Shown: positions 35,256 through 44,565, numbered from the stretch's first letter. The stretch: DNA of 64,000 bases from Paracoccaceae bacterium (GCA_023383015.1 JAHDXW010000003.1:62001-126000); one strand, 5' to 3'. The notes: a model not told the origin generated them from the letters alone. Numbers and translations are program-made.

Positions 35256-35858
35256 TCACTCCGGGAACCGGGTCGCCAGGAACGACGGCCGGGCCGCGAA
35301 CTGCTCATACCATCGCGCCAACTCCGGCCGGCCGCCGCGCCAGCCGTCAGCGGGGAATCGGAAATCAAGATAGGCGAGGAGGCATGCCAGCGCTACGGTG
35401 TCGATCGCCATCGTCGCGCCGAACCCGGCTACGGTTGCCTCGAACCGGTCGAGCACGCGCCCGATGGTGTGGCGCTGCCGCTCCATCCACTCCAGCCGGT
35501 CGGGCACCGCCGACTTCTGGCTTTCGACGCGCCGCAGCACTGCCGCGTCGGTCGCCCCGTCGGCGAGCGCATGGCGCTGGAGCGCCGCGAAACCGTCGCG
35601 CCCGTCGAGTGGCACAAGCCGCAGCCCCGTCCCGAGCGTATCGAGGTAGATGCAGATTGCGAGGCTGTCGACGTGCGCGGTACCGTCGGCGGCGACAAGG
35701 GTCGGGACCTTGCTCAGCGGGTTGGCCGCGACGAGTTCGGCGCCGCGCTCGTGGGGGTTGAGCCGGACCAGTTCGATCCCGCGGTCGAGGCCGCGCTCCG
35801 CCGCAGCCACGCGTACCTTGCGCGCAAAGGGCGAGGCGTCGTTCATGTAGAGCTTCAC
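35256..35858 (-). CDS. Glutathione S-transferase-family protein
   Basis: This 200-residue protein has a thioredoxin-like N domain (KLYMNDASPFARKVRVAA, with NPLSKVPTLV giving the cis-proline and HVDSLAICIYLD the glutathione-binding Asp-Ser) and a helical C domain. It most resembles bacterial beta/YfcG-like GSTs that conjugate or reduce glutathione adducts. GTG 35858 is preferred over GTG 35867 because AGGGG lies eight bases upstream and the protein then begins MKLY. It is the first gene of the GntR/PrpD operon, with the operator-bearing promoter about 40 bp upstream. Confidence 0.87.
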   Translation of the reverse strand: MKLYMNDASPFARKVRVAAAERGLDRGIELVRLNPHERGAELVAANPLSKVPTLVAADGTAHVDSLAICIYLDTLGTGLRLVPLDGRDGFAALQRHALADGATDAAVLRRVESQKSAVPDRLEWMERQRHTIGRVLDRFEATVAGFGATMAIDTVALACLLAYLDFRFPADGWRGGRPELARWYEQFAARPSFLATRFPE

Positions 35859-35898
35859 CTGTCCCACCCCTGGCAGCTATGCTCTTGACTGTGTTCCA

Positions 35899-35927
35899 CA
35901 TAGAGCATCTGTATGCCAGTATGTCAA
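35899..35927 (-). promoter_or_regulatory. Promoter and likely GntR operator of the GST-GntR-PrpD operon
   Basis: Read leftward, TTGACA (35927-35922) and TCTATG (35904-35899) are 17 bp apart. The spacer holds ACTGGCATACAG, complementary to CTGTATGCCAG at 35909-35919. The 19-base block CTGTATGCCAGTATGTCAA at 35909-35927 recurs with one change (A to G) before the 14-gene operon. Placing the box between -35 and -10 suits repression. Confidence 0.7.
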
Positions 35928-36120
35928 ACCCTTATCCGCGGAGTTGCGGCATGATCGGATCGACCGGGATGCCCCTGCGGGAACACGGCCCCGGGGGACC
36001 GCCCCGGGGTCGGAGCGGCGTGACCGGGATTGCGCGGCGCGGCGGGTCGGTGAGCCCGGTGTCGATGCCGGCGCGCGGCACCCCACGGCCCTCCACGCCC
36101 TGTCTTCAACCGCGTGCCAA

Positions 36121-37362
36121 ATGAGCGCCGTGGATCGGGGTGATGCGGCCTCGCGCTGGCTTGCATTCACGCACCCGGGCTTCACACGATACTGGGTCGC
36201 CCTCCTTTGCGCGAACTTCTCGGTGCAGATCCAGACCGTTGCGGTAGGCTGGCAGGTCTACGACATCACCCGCGACCCGCTGGACCTTGGCCTGGTGGGT
36301 CTGTCGCAGTTCCTGCCGTCGCTGGCGCTGGTGCTGGTGACCGGAGCGGTGGCCGACCGCTTTCCGCGCAAGGTGATCATCACCCTGTGCATCATGGTCG
36401 AGGCGCTCTGCGCTGCCGGCCTGCTTGCCCTCACCCTTGCCGGGTCCACCGACGTGCGGCTGGTCTTCGCGATTCTGGTGCTGTTCGGCACCGCCCGCGC
36501 GTTCTTCAACCCGGCACGGCAGTCGATCGTGTCGAACCTCGTTCCGGCGGCGCATCTTCCAAATGCGATCACGCAGGCGACAACGGCCTTCCACGTCTCG
36601 ACGATCGCCGGCCCGATGCTCGGCGGGCTGCTCTATGGCGTCACGCCCGAGCTTGCATACGGGGTGTCGCTGTTGCTGCTCGGCACGGCAATCGGCTTCG
36701 CGTTATCGATTCCCCGCCCCGTCCAGGCACCCAGCCAGCAAAGCCGGACCTGGGCCTCGCTGGTCGCCGGCTTCAGCTACATCTGGCGCGCGAAGGTGCT
36801 GCTGGGCGCGATCTCGCTGGACCTCTTCGCGGTGCTGCTAGGGGGGGCGGTCGCACTGCTGCCGGTCTACGCCCGGGACATCCTGGACGTCGGTCCTTTC
36901 GGGCTTGGCATGCTGCGGGCGGCACCGGGAATCGGCGCGCTGATCGTTGGCTTCTACCTGATGTCCAACCCGATCCGCGACAACGCAGGCCGCACGATGC
37001 TGGTCGCGGTGGCGCTGTTCGGGGTGTTCACCGCGGTCTTCGCGGTATCCGAACTCGTGTGGCTGTCCGTGCTGAGCCTGTTCCTGATCGGCGGCTGTGA
37101 CATGGTCAGCGTCTTCGTGCGCAACACTCTGGTTCAGCTCTGGACGCCCGATGCGTTGCGCGGCCGTGTGAACGCGGTCAACCAGGTGTTCGTGGGCGCG
37201 TCGAACGAGCTTGGCGCCTTCAGGGCCGGCGGCACCGCCGCGCTGTTGGGGGCGGTGCCGGCGGTGCTGGCCGGCGGAATCGGCTGCTTAGCCGTGGCCG
37301 CGCTGTGGGCACGCGCATTTCCCGCCCTCCGGCGCATCCGACAGCTGGACGCGCCGGGCTGA
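36121..37362 (+). CDS. Major facilitator superfamily transporter (EntS-like)
   Basis: This 413-residue inner-membrane carrier has about twelve helices. The loop-2 motif ADRFPRKVIITLCIM corresponds to the MFS GxxxDRxGRR signature, and FFNPARQSIVSNLVP is typical of the MFS_3/EntS exporter group. The substrate is unknown. The start ATG 36121 has no clear ribosome-binding site. It is transcribed away from the GST operon and converges with the DapA-like gene, 20 bp apart. It could export a toxic intermediate or be unrelated. Confidence 0.85.
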   Translation: MSAVDRGDAASRWLAFTHPGFTRYWVALLCANFSVQIQTVAVGWQVYDITRDPLDLGLVGLSQFLPSLALVLVTGAVADRFPRKVIITLCIMVEALCAAGLLALTLAGSTDVRLVFAILVLFGTARAFFNPARQSIVSNLVPAAHLPNAITQATTAFHVSTIAGPMLGGLLYGVTPELAYGVSLLLLGTAIGFALSIPRPVQAPSQQSRTWASLVAGFSYIWRAKVLLGAISLDLFAVLLGGAVALLPVYARDILDVGPFGLGMLRAAPGIGALIVGFYLMSNPIRDNAGRTMLVAVALFGVFTAVFAVSELVWLSVLSLFLIGGCDMVSVFVRNTLVQLWTPDALRGRVNAVNQVFVGASNELGAFRAGGTAALLGAVPAVLAGGIGCLAVAALWARAFPALRRIRQLDAPG

Positions 37363-37382
37363 GCGGCGCCACTGCGCGCCCC

Positions 37383-38315
37383 TCAGCCCAGCCCCGCTCG
37401 GGGGTCGAGGCGCGAGAGACGGGCGAGGAGGTAGTCGACATCCTCCCGTGTCGCGGCCGTAAGCGTGGCACCGGGCGCGCGCTGGCCGTCATGCGCGATC
37501 GCGCCGCGCCGGCGCAGGATGTACTTCCGCACTGACAGGCCGACCGCGGGCTGCTGTTCGTAGCGCAGCAGCGGCAGATGCGCGTCGAACAGGTCGTGCG
37601 CGGCATCGCGTGCGCCCGCCGCCGACAGCCGGACGAGGTCGGCCAGCATGTCGGGGAAGGCATAGCCGGTCATCGCCCCGTCAGCACCGCGGTCCATCTC
37701 GAAGTCGAGAAACAGCCCGCCGTTGCCGCAGAGGATCGAGATTGGCCGAAGGCTACCGTCGCGCTCGGCCTTCCTCAGGGTTGCGAGCTTGTCAAGGCCC
37801 GGCCAGTCCTCGTGCTTCAGCATCACGCAGCTCGGGACCTCGGCAAATATCCTGCAGACCACCGGGACGGACATCTGCACGCCGGTGACGAGCGGATGGT
37901 CCTGCACGCAGATCGGCACGTCGGGGCCGATTGCCCGGGCCGCCTGCACATAGTAGCCCGCGATCTGATCGTCAGTGCGCAGATGGCTCGGCGGCGCGAT
38001 CATCACCCCGGCCGCGCCCATCTCCATTGCCGCGCGGGTGAGGCTGCGCATCGTGGCGAAGCCCGGCGCCGAGACGCCCACGATCACCTGCGCCGAACCG
38101 GCCCGGGCCATGACCCGCCGGACCACTGCGAGGGATTCGGCGGGTTCGAGCTTGTGGGCCTCGCCAAGGATGCCGAGGATGGTCAGTCCGGTGCAGCCGC
38201 AGGCGAGATAGAAATCGGTGAGCTGATCGAGCGAGTCGAGGTCGAGCGCCCCGTCGGGAAGGAAAGGCGTCGCGCTGATTGCAAAGACGCCCTTCGCGCT
38301 GTGGTCGAGCGCCAT
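37383..38315 (-). CDS. DapA-superfamily lyase lacking the usual catalytic tyrosine
   Basis: This 310-residue class I aldolase-fold protein has the Schiff-base lysine K167 in VMLKHEDWPG and the ILGILGEAHKL loop. In the usual YNVP motif this protein has VQDHP, so the proton-relay tyrosine is replaced by glutamine. This points to a non-DHDPS reaction such as a decarboxylase, dehydratase or retro-aldolase on an oxo acid. It starts two bases after the RraA-like stop and is the last gene of the 14-gene leftward operon. Confidence 0.85.
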   Translation of the reverse strand: MALDHSAKGVFAISATPFLPDGALDLDSLDQLTDFYLACGCTGLTILGILGEAHKLEPAESLAVVRRVMARAGSAQVIVGVSAPGFATMRSLTRAAMEMGAAGVMIAPPSHLRTDDQIAGYYVQAARAIGPDVPICVQDHPLVTGVQMSVPVVCRIFAEVPSCVMLKHEDWPGLDKLATLRKAERDGSLRPISILCGNGGLFLDFEMDRGADGAMTGYAFPDMLADLVRLSAAGARDAAHDLFDAHLPLLRYEQQPAVGLSVRKYILRRRGAIAHDGQRAPGATLTAATREDVDYLLARLSRLDPRAGLG

Positions 38316-38317
38316 GC

Positions 38318-39028
38318 TCAGAGCCCCTCGGCAGCCTTCCAGGCGGCATAGCGCGCCTTGGTCGCATCGTTCATGGGGTAGAGGCCGGGCAGCGGCACGC
38401 CACGGTCGACCTCGGCCATGATCCAGGCCTCCATCCGCTCCTGCTCGGGGGCCTCGGCCAGCACGGCATCGAGCATCGCCTGCGGGATCAGCACCGCCCC
38501 GTCGTCGTCGACCACGACGACGTCATCGGGAAAGACGGCGACCCCGCCGCAGCCGATGGGCTCCTGCCAGCCCACGAAGGTGAGGCCTGAAACCGATGGT
38601 GGTGCGGCGACCCCGCTGCACCAGACGTTCATCCCGGTGGAGAGCACGCCCGCGGCATCGCGCATCACGCCGTCGGTCACGAGCCCGGCGACACCGCGCC
38701 GGACCATCCGGGCGCAGAGGATGTCGCCGAAGATGCCGGCGTCGGTGATGCCCATGGCGCCGGCGACGGCGATGCAGCCGGGCGGCATCGCCTCGATCGC
38801 CGCACGGGTCGAGATCGGCGCACCCCAGGAGGCCGGAGTGGCGAGGTCCTCGCGCGCCGGCACGAAGCGCAGGGTGAAGGCCGGGCCGACGAGGCGCGGC
38901 TGGCCGGGCCGGATCGGGCGGGTGCCGCGCATCCAGACGTTGCGCAGCCCCTTCTTCAGCAGAATCGTGGTGAGGGTCGCAGTCGAGACACGGCCCAGGG
39001 TCTCGATGGCATCGGCGGTGAGGGTCAT
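38318..39028 (-). CDS. RraA-like aldolase/decarboxylase (HMG/CHA aldolase family), copy 2
   Basis: This 236-residue protein has the RraA-fold signature GLVTDGVMRDAAGV, where the D-x20-RD-type residues bind metal and pyruvate enolate. DDVVVVDDDGAVLIPQ and a longer C-terminal tail of about 30 residues (ending YAAWKAAEGL) follow. Enzymes of this type cleave 4-hydroxy-4-methyl-2-oxoglutarate or 4-carboxy-4-hydroxy-2-oxoadipate to pyruvate and a second oxo acid. It differs from the second copy at 39873 in length and may use a different substrate. Confidence 0.82.
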   Translation of the reverse strand: MTLTADAIETLGRVSTATLTTILLKKGLRNVWMRGTRPIRPGQPRLVGPAFTLRFVPAREDLATPASWGAPISTRAAIEAMPPGCIAVAGAMGITDAGIFGDILCARMVRRGVAGLVTDGVMRDAAGVLSTGMNVWCSGVAAPPSVSGLTFVGWQEPIGCGGVAVFPDDVVVVDDDGAVLIPQAMLDAVLAEAPEQERMEAWIMAEVDRGVPLPGLYPMNDATKARYAAWKAAEGL

Positions 39029-39051
39029 CACTGGCTCCGGTAGAGAAGGGG

Positions 39052-39837
39052 TCAGATGCTCGGGATCAGCCCGCCGTCGATGCGGATGACGCTGCCCGTG
39101 ACGTATGAGGCGCGGGTCGAGGCAAGAAACGCCACGACATCTGCGTACTCCCGCGGATCGCCGTAGCGGCCGATCGGGATCGCGGCGGTGCTCTCGCGTT
39201 CCACCTCCTCGACGCTTCGGCCCTCGCGCTTCGCCTTCTGCTCGTCGAGGAAGGTGATCCGGGGGGTGGCGATGCGTCCCGGCAGGACGATGTTGGCGGT
39301 GACCCCGTCGCGCCCGACCTCGCGGGCCAGCGTCTTGGACCAGCCCACGAGCGACAGCCGCAGCGCGTTCGACAGCCCGAGGTTCGCGATCGGAGCGACC
39401 ACGCCGGAGGAGGTGGAGGTGATGATCCGCCCCCAGCCTGCCGCCCTCATCCCGGGCAGAACGCGGTCGGTCAGGGCGATCACCGACATGACCATGGCCT
39501 GGAAATGCTTCGACCAGAGCGCGGGATCCTGCCCGGCGACGGGGGTGGGCGGTGGGCCGCCGGTGTTGTTGACGAGGATCGCCACGGGCCCGAAGCCCGC
39601 CTCGATCCGCGCAACGTTCGGCCCGATTGCGGTGAGGTCGCCGAGGTCCCAGGCGAGTGCCATCGCCCGGCCGCCTGCGGCCGCGATTGCCGCGGCAGTA
39701 CGCCCCGCCGCCTCGCCGTCGAGATCGGCAACCGCAATCCGGGCCCCTTCGGCCGCCAGCGCGCGCGCAATCGCCCCGCCGAGTCCGCCCCCTGCCCCGC
39801 AGACAAGCGCCGTCCTGTCCTTCAGTCCGAAATCCAC
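39052..39837 (-). CDS. Atypical short-chain dehydrogenase/reductase
   Basis: This 261-residue Rossmann protein has TALVCGAGGGLGGAIARAL at residues 9-27 and NNTGG in place of NNAGG. The serine region STSSGV is present. At the classical YxxxK position the sequence reads LSNALRLSLVGWSK, so the catalytic tyrosine and lysine are missing (Ser and Arg in simple alignment). A known subgroup of BKR-like SDRs has this change. It may use an altered mechanism or serve as a non-classical isomerase. It begins with GTG 39837 within the long operon. Confidence 0.83.
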   Translation of the reverse strand: MDFGLKDRTALVCGAGGGLGGAIARALAAEGARIAVADLDGEAAGRTAAAIAAAGGRAMALAWDLGDLTAIGPNVARIEAGFGPVAILVNNTGGPPPTPVAGQDPALWSKHFQAMVMSVIALTDRVLPGMRAAGWGRIITSTSSGVVAPIANLGLSNALRLSLVGWSKTLAREVGRDGVTANIVLPGRIATPRITFLDEQKAKREGRSVEEVERESTAAIPIGRYGDPREYADVVAFLASTRASYVTGSVIRIDGGLIPSI

Positions 39838-39872
39838 GTCCTGAGTCTCCCGTATGGTTGTGCAGGCGCCCG

Positions 39873-40508
39873 TCAGGCACCCGGCATGAAGCCCCTCAGC
39901 GCCAGCAGGTCCATGGTCGACGCACCGGCCTCGATGCGGGCGAACATCTCGGCCTCGGCCTGTTCGCGGGCGCGGGCGCGGGACACCACGTCGGCGACAA
40001 GGGCCTGCGGAACGACCACCACACCGTCGTCATCGCCCAGGACGATGTCGCCGGCCCGCACCTCGACCCCGCCGCAGACGACCGGCGCGCCGACGCTGCC
40101 GAACCGCGTCTTCGTGGTCCCCTTCATGCACAGCCCCCGGGCGAAGACCGGAAAGCCCATGGCCCGCAGGTTTGCACCGTCGCGCACGCAGCCGTCGATC
40201 ACAAGGCCGGCGACACCGCGAGCCCGCGCGAAGGTTGCCAGGACATCGCCGAACGGGCCGGCCTCGGTCTCGGCGCCGAAGTCCACCACCAGTACCTCGC
40301 CCGGGCGGGCCCGGTCGACAGCCGCGTGGATGCCAAGGTTGTCGCCCGGCGGACAGGCCACCGTCAGCGCCGGACCGGCGAGCCGCGTGCCGGGGGCGAG
40401 CGGCTTGATCGCGCCTGTCATCGCGCCGGCCTTGCCGAGCGCCTCGTGGATCGTCGCAGTCGGCAGGGCGGCGAGCGCGGCCAGCAGGGAGGGGTCAGAC
40501 GCGGTCAT
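39873..40508 (-). CDS. RraA-like aldolase (HMG/CHA aldolase family), copy 1
   Basis: This 211-residue metal-dependent aldolase candidate has GLVIDGCVRDGANLRAMGFPVFARG with the conserved RD pair, GDNLGIHAAVDRARPGEVLVVD and GDIVLGDDDGVVVVPQ. The length and motifs match 4-hydroxy-4-methyl-2-oxoglutarate/4-carboxy-4-hydroxy-2-oxoadipate aldolases more closely than copy 2 does. The start ATG 40508 overlaps the ThDP-enzyme stop in an ATGA junction. The products would be pyruvate plus a 2-oxo acid. Confidence 0.85.
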   Translation of the reverse strand: MTASDPSLLAALAALPTATIHEALGKAGAMTGAIKPLAPGTRLAGPALTVACPPGDNLGIHAAVDRARPGEVLVVDFGAETEAGPFGDVLATFARARGVAGLVIDGCVRDGANLRAMGFPVFARGLCMKGTTKTRFGSVGAPVVCGGVEVRAGDIVLGDDDGVVVVPQALVADVVSRARAREQAEAEMFARIEAGASTMDLLALRGFMPGA

Positions 40509-42304
40509 TGCGGCACGTAGCGCGAGCCGATCACGGGCCTGCCGACCCCCAGCCCGGGAAGTTCCCACACTCCCGCGCCGCCGGGGTTCTGGTCGGCCGC
40601 GATGTGCGCGTCGATCAGGAACGGCCGGTTCGCGGCGATGGCGTGACGGATTGCATCGCCAAGCTCGTCGGGCTTCGTGACCGTCACGCCCTCGATCCCC
40701 GTCGAACGCGCCATGGCAGCAAAGTCGGGGTTGTAGGGCAGGCCGGTGTCGGGGTCGCGGAAATCGGTCGCAAGTTCGCGCCCGCCGAGATAGCCGCGCT
40801 GGAGCCCGCGGATCGAGGCATAGGCGAAGTTGTTCCACACCACCCAGACAGCCGGGATCCGGTATTCGACCGCCGTACTCAGGACGTTGGGATACATGTA
40901 GAAGGCGCCGTCGCCGCACACCGAGACGCAGGGCCGGTCGGGCGCTGCCAGCTTGGCGCCGAGCACGCCCGCCACCCCGAAGCCCATCGGGCCCCAGCCC
41001 ATCGAGCCGATCAGCGAATCCGGCCGTCGCGGTCGGCAGAACTGGATCAGCCAGTTGTGGTGAATGCCGATGTCGCTGACGAGGATCGCGTCATGTGGAA
41101 GCGCGCGGTCGATCTCGTGTGCTGCACGCTGGGGATGAATCGGGCTGGACGGGTCGGTGAAGCCCGGTGCGACCAGCGCCTCCCATTCGCGCCGGTAGCC
41201 GTCGATCCGGTCGAGCCAGGCCCGGCGCTCGGGCGTGGGCCCGTGGCCGATGCCACGCGCATCCAGTTCGGCCAGCACCTGCCGCAGGAAGGTGCGCGGG
41301 TCGGCGACCATGCCGAGGGCTACGGGGTAGTTGCGCCCGATCTCCTCGGGGTCGAGATCGACGTGGATCAGCCGCGTCGGCGGGATGGTGAAGGAATACC
41401 CAGGAATCCATGACGAGGACGTGCGGTCGTCGAAATGCACACCGAGGGCGAGGAGTACGTCGGCCTGCCGCGCGGCGTGGTTGGCCTGGTACTGGCCATT
41501 GCGCGCCACGAGCCCCAGGCAAAGGGGGTGGGCGGTGTCGATCGCGCCCTGGCCACTGGCCGCAAAGGCCACCGGCACGCCCAGCCGCTCGGCAAGGGCG
41601 ACGAGTTCGGCGCAGGCGCGCGCGTACTTGACGTCCTGCCCGACCAGCAGCACCGGCTGGCGGGCGCCCAGAAGCATGTCGACGGCCCGCTTCACGCAGT
41701 CGGGGTCGGCGGCGATGCGGGGCGAGATGCCGGCGCCCCAGGCCTCGGCATCGGGGGCGGGGCCGCCGGTGGCTTCCTTGAAGATGTCGAACGGCACGTC
41801 GAGAACGACCGGCCCGGGTCGGCCGGTGACCATCGTCTTCCATGCCTGGCGCACCGCAGTCGGCACCATGTCGCCGCGCGTCGGCTGGAACACCCGCTTG
41901 GCGCAGGCGCGAACTGTCGATGGAAAATCGGCCTGGTGATGCCGGTAGAGTTCCTGGAAGGCTCCGCGGTTGAACTGCGACGTCGGCACGTTTCCCGTGA
42001 TCGCGAGGAAGGGGACGTTGTCGAGAAAGGCATTGGCAAGCGCAATGGGCAGGTTCGCCGAACCCGGGCCGCACGAGGTGAAGGTCGCCGTGGGCTGGCC
42101 CGAGACCCGGTAGAAGACGTCGGCGATGAAGCCGCTGACCGCCTCGTGGTGAACCGAGATGGTCTTGATGTCGGAAGAGCGTTCGTAGAGCGCGTCGATG
42201 AAGCCGATGTTGCCGTGCCCGCACAGGCCGAACGCATAGGGCACCTTTTGCTGGATCAGATAGTCGACGATCACCTGCCCGCCGTTCAGTGCGTTCGCCG
42301 TCAT
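40505..42304 (-). CDS. Thiamine diphosphate-dependent enzyme (acetolactate synthase/oxoacid decarboxylase-like)
   Basis: This 599-residue protein has the three ThDP-enzyme domains. The catalytic glutamate is in ISVHHEAVSGFIADVFYR (residue about 52). The middle domain has PVLLVGQDVKYARACAEL, and the ThDP/Mg motif is GDGAFYMYPNVLSTAVEYRIPAVWVVWNN. It resembles acetolactate-synthase-like decarboxylases and ligases of unknown specificity. Followed by an aldehyde dehydrogenase in the same operon, decarboxylation of a 2-oxo acid to an aldehyde is the simplest proposal. The start ATG 42304 follows GGGGGAA. Confidence 0.87.
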   Translation of the reverse strand: MTANALNGGQVIVDYLIQQKVPYAFGLCGHGNIGFIDALYERSSDIKTISVHHEAVSGFIADVFYRVSGQPTATFTSCGPGSANLPIALANAFLDNVPFLAITGNVPTSQFNRGAFQELYRHHQADFPSTVRACAKRVFQPTRGDMVPTAVRQAWKTMVTGRPGPVVLDVPFDIFKEATGGPAPDAEAWGAGISPRIAADPDCVKRAVDMLLGARQPVLLVGQDVKYARACAELVALAERLGVPVAFAASGQGAIDTAHPLCLGLVARNGQYQANHAARQADVLLALGVHFDDRTSSSWIPGYSFTIPPTRLIHVDLDPEEIGRNYPVALGMVADPRTFLRQVLAELDARGIGHGPTPERRAWLDRIDGYRREWEALVAPGFTDPSSPIHPQRAAHEIDRALPHDAILVSDIGIHHNWLIQFCRPRRPDSLIGSMGWGPMGFGVAGVLGAKLAAPDRPCVSVCGDGAFYMYPNVLSTAVEYRIPAVWVVWNNFAYASIRGLQRGYLGGRELATDFRDPDTGLPYNPDFAAMARSTGIEGVTVTKPDELGDAIRHAIAANRPFLIDAHIAADQNPGGAGVWELPGLGVGRPVIGSRYVPQ

Positions 42305-42357
42305 GCGTTCCCCCGTCGTTGTTCCGTTGCCTGCAGTCGCCTCCGTGCGGAGCGCGC

Positions 42358-43797
42358 TCAGAGGTTGAAGAGGATGAGCCGCTCCTCGGTCATCTCGCGG
42401 ATCGCGTAGTGCGGCCCCTCGCGACCTATGCCGCTTTGCTTGACGCCGCCGTAGGGCATCTGGTCGGTGCGCCAGGTCGATGTTCCGTTCAGAATCACGG
42501 CGCCGCTCCGGATCGATCTGGCCGCCCTGATCGCGGTCGAGAGTGCCCCGGTGAACACCCCGCACTGAAGCCCGAACGGGGTGCGGGTGACAGTGTCGAA
42601 TACCGCGTCGATGTCGTCGTAGCGCTGCACCGAGGCGAGCGGGCCGAAGACCTCGGCGGCGACGACCTTCATCTCCGGCCGGACCTCGCAAAGGAGCGTC
42701 GGGTCGAGCAGGGCACCGCGCCGGCTGCCGCCTGCGACCAGCCGCGCCCCCTGCGCCAGCGCCTCCTTGCCCCAGGATTCCACCCGCGTCGCCGCGGCCT
42801 CATCGATCAGCGTGCCGACGTCGGTCGCAGGATCGAGCGGATCGCCGGTGCGCAGCCCCGCAACCTCGGCCGAAAGAAGCGCGAGAAAGTCGTCGTGGCG
42901 GCTGGCGTGGACATAGATGTTCTGGACCGAGGCGCAGCTTTGCCCCGCAAGCCGCATCGCGTTGCGCGCGCACATCTGCGCGGCCAGGGCAAGGTCGGCG
43001 TCTTGATGGACGATCGTCTGGCCGGTGCCTCCCAGTTCCAGCGCCACGCGCTTCAGCCCCGACGCCGCCTTGATCTCAGCACCGACCCGGGTCGATCCGG
43101 TGAATGTGACGAAGTCGACCCGCGGGTCGCGCACGAGCAGGGGCCCGACCTCGTGGCCGTAGACGACGTTCAGTGCACCCGCCGGGATGCCGGCCTCGAC
43201 CATGATCTCCGCCAACTGGTGGACCGTCAGCGGTGCCTGCGGCGGCGGCTTCAGAACCATCGTGTTGCCGGCCGCGAAGGCGGGGGCGATCTTGTGGGCG
43301 GCGAGGTTGAAGGGGGCGTTGTAGGGCGTGATCGCCCCCACGACGCCGACCGGAAAGCGCAGGGTCAGCGCGATCTTGCCCGCGCCCATGGCGGTGGCGT
43401 CCAGCGGCACGTGTTCGCCCTGGATGCGCACCGCCTCCTCGGCCGAAAGGCGGATCGTGTCGCGCGACCGCTCGACCTCGGCCCGGCAGTCACGGATCGC
43501 CTTGCCGGTCTCGCGGGCCATGATCTTGGCGATCCGTGGTGCGCGCGCGGCGATCATCGCCTCGGCGCGGTGCAGGATCGCTGCGCGCTCGTGGCCCGGC
43601 AGGGCGGCCGTGTGATCCTTCGCGGCCACCGCGGCGTCGAGAGCGGCGTCGAGGTCCGCGGCGGTCGAGCACGGCGCCCGGCTGACGATGCCGCCGCGGA
43701 AGGGGTCGCGGACCTCGGATAGCGCTTGGCCCGGGCGCCATGCCCCGGCGATCAGCATCGGCACGTCCGCGGGTGCGAAGGCGGAAAGGGTCGGCAT
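42358..43797 (-). CDS. NAD(P)-dependent aldehyde dehydrogenase
   Basis: This 479-residue ALDH-superfamily enzyme has the nucleotide-binding FTGSTRVGAEI, the general base in VALELGGTG and the nucleophilic cysteine in LAGQSCASVQNIY; ITPYNAPFNLAAHKIAPA is also conserved. The PYNAPFN form is common in lactaldehyde/glycolaldehyde and broad-range ALDHs. It would oxidise the aldehyde made by the adjacent ThDP enzyme to an acid. The spacing of 12 bp to the SDR stop upstream places it firmly in the operon. Confidence 0.9.
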   Translation of the reverse strand: MPTLSAFAPADVPMLIAGAWRPGQALSEVRDPFRGGIVSRAPCSTAADLDAALDAAVAAKDHTAALPGHERAAILHRAEAMIAARAPRIAKIMARETGKAIRDCRAEVERSRDTIRLSAEEAVRIQGEHVPLDATAMGAGKIALTLRFPVGVVGAITPYNAPFNLAAHKIAPAFAAGNTMVLKPPPQAPLTVHQLAEIMVEAGIPAGALNVVYGHEVGPLLVRDPRVDFVTFTGSTRVGAEIKAASGLKRVALELGGTGQTIVHQDADLALAAQMCARNAMRLAGQSCASVQNIYVHASRHDDFLALLSAEVAGLRTGDPLDPATDVGTLIDEAAATRVESWGKEALAQGARLVAGGSRRGALLDPTLLCEVRPEMKVVAAEVFGPLASVQRYDDIDAVFDTVTRTPFGLQCGVFTGALSTAIRAARSIRSGAVILNGTSTWRTDQMPYGGVKQSGIGREGPHYAIREMTEERLILFNL

Positions 43798-43809
43798 CGC
43801 GCGCTCCTG

Positions 43810-44565
43810 TCAGCTGGCGAAGGCCATCGGCCCGAAGGCCTGGTCGGTCGACATGATCTCGACGAGGTTGACGGTCACGTGCGGCGGGCGGTCGACCACC
43901 CAGAGCACCGTGTCGGCGACATCCGCCGGGCCGATCAGCCGGCTGCCGCGGTACAGGGCCTCGGCGCGCGCGGCGTCGCCGCGTTCGCGCACCAGGGTGA
44001 ACTCGGTGCCGCCGCCCTGCCCGGGCTCGACCGTCGTCACCCGCACCTGCGTGCCGAGCAGGTCGGCCCGCAGACACAGACCGAACTGCCGCACGAAGGC
44101 CTTGGCACCGGCATAGACGGCGTTGCGCGGGGTCGGATAATGCGAGGCGACCGAGCCGATGTTCACGACATGCCCGCGATTGCGCCGGACCATGCCGGGC
44201 AGGAGCGCCTGCGTGCCGGCCACAAGGCCGATCACGTTGGTCTCGATCATGGCCAGCCAGTCGGAGAGGTCGGCCTCCTGCGCGCGGTCGCGGCCGAGGC
44301 CGATGCCGGCATTGTTGACCAGCACGTCGACCTCGGCAAAGGCCGGGGGAAGTGCCGCCAGCGCCGCGGGGTAGGCGCGAGTGTCGCGGATGTCGCACGC
44401 CAGGCAGTGGGTGCGGTCGGTCCCGATCTCTCCGGCCAAAGCCTGCAGGCGGTCCTCTCGCCGGCCGACCAGCACGAGCCGGGCGCCGCGGTGGGCGAAG
44501 CGCCGCGCGATCTCGGCCCCGTAGCCGGCCGAGGCGCCGGAAATGACGACCGTCTGGTCTTGCAC
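43810..44565 (-). CDS. Short-chain dehydrogenase (YdfG-like)
   Basis: This 251-residue classical SDR has ISGASAGYGAEIARRFA at the cofactor site, NNAGIG, the catalytic serine in NIGSVASHYP and YAGAKAFVRQF with the YxxxK pair. The C-terminal EIMSTDQAFGPM fits YdfG/NADP-dependent 3-hydroxy acid dehydrogenases acting on serine-like or hydroxypropionate substrates. GTG 44565 is chosen because GGAG lies seven bases upstream; GTG 44571 is the alternative. It follows the MalK-like gene in the long operon. Confidence 0.87.
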   Translation of the reverse strand: MQDQTVVISGASAGYGAEIARRFAHRGARLVLVGRREDRLQALAGEIGTDRTHCLACDIRDTRAYPAALAALPPAFAEVDVLVNNAGIGLGRDRAQEADLSDWLAMIETNVIGLVAGTQALLPGMVRRNRGHVVNIGSVASHYPTPRNAVYAGAKAFVRQFGLCLRADLLGTQVRVTTVEPGQGGGTEFTLVRERGDAARAEALYRGSRLIGPADVADTVLWVVDRPPHVTVNLVEIMSTDQAFGPMAFAS

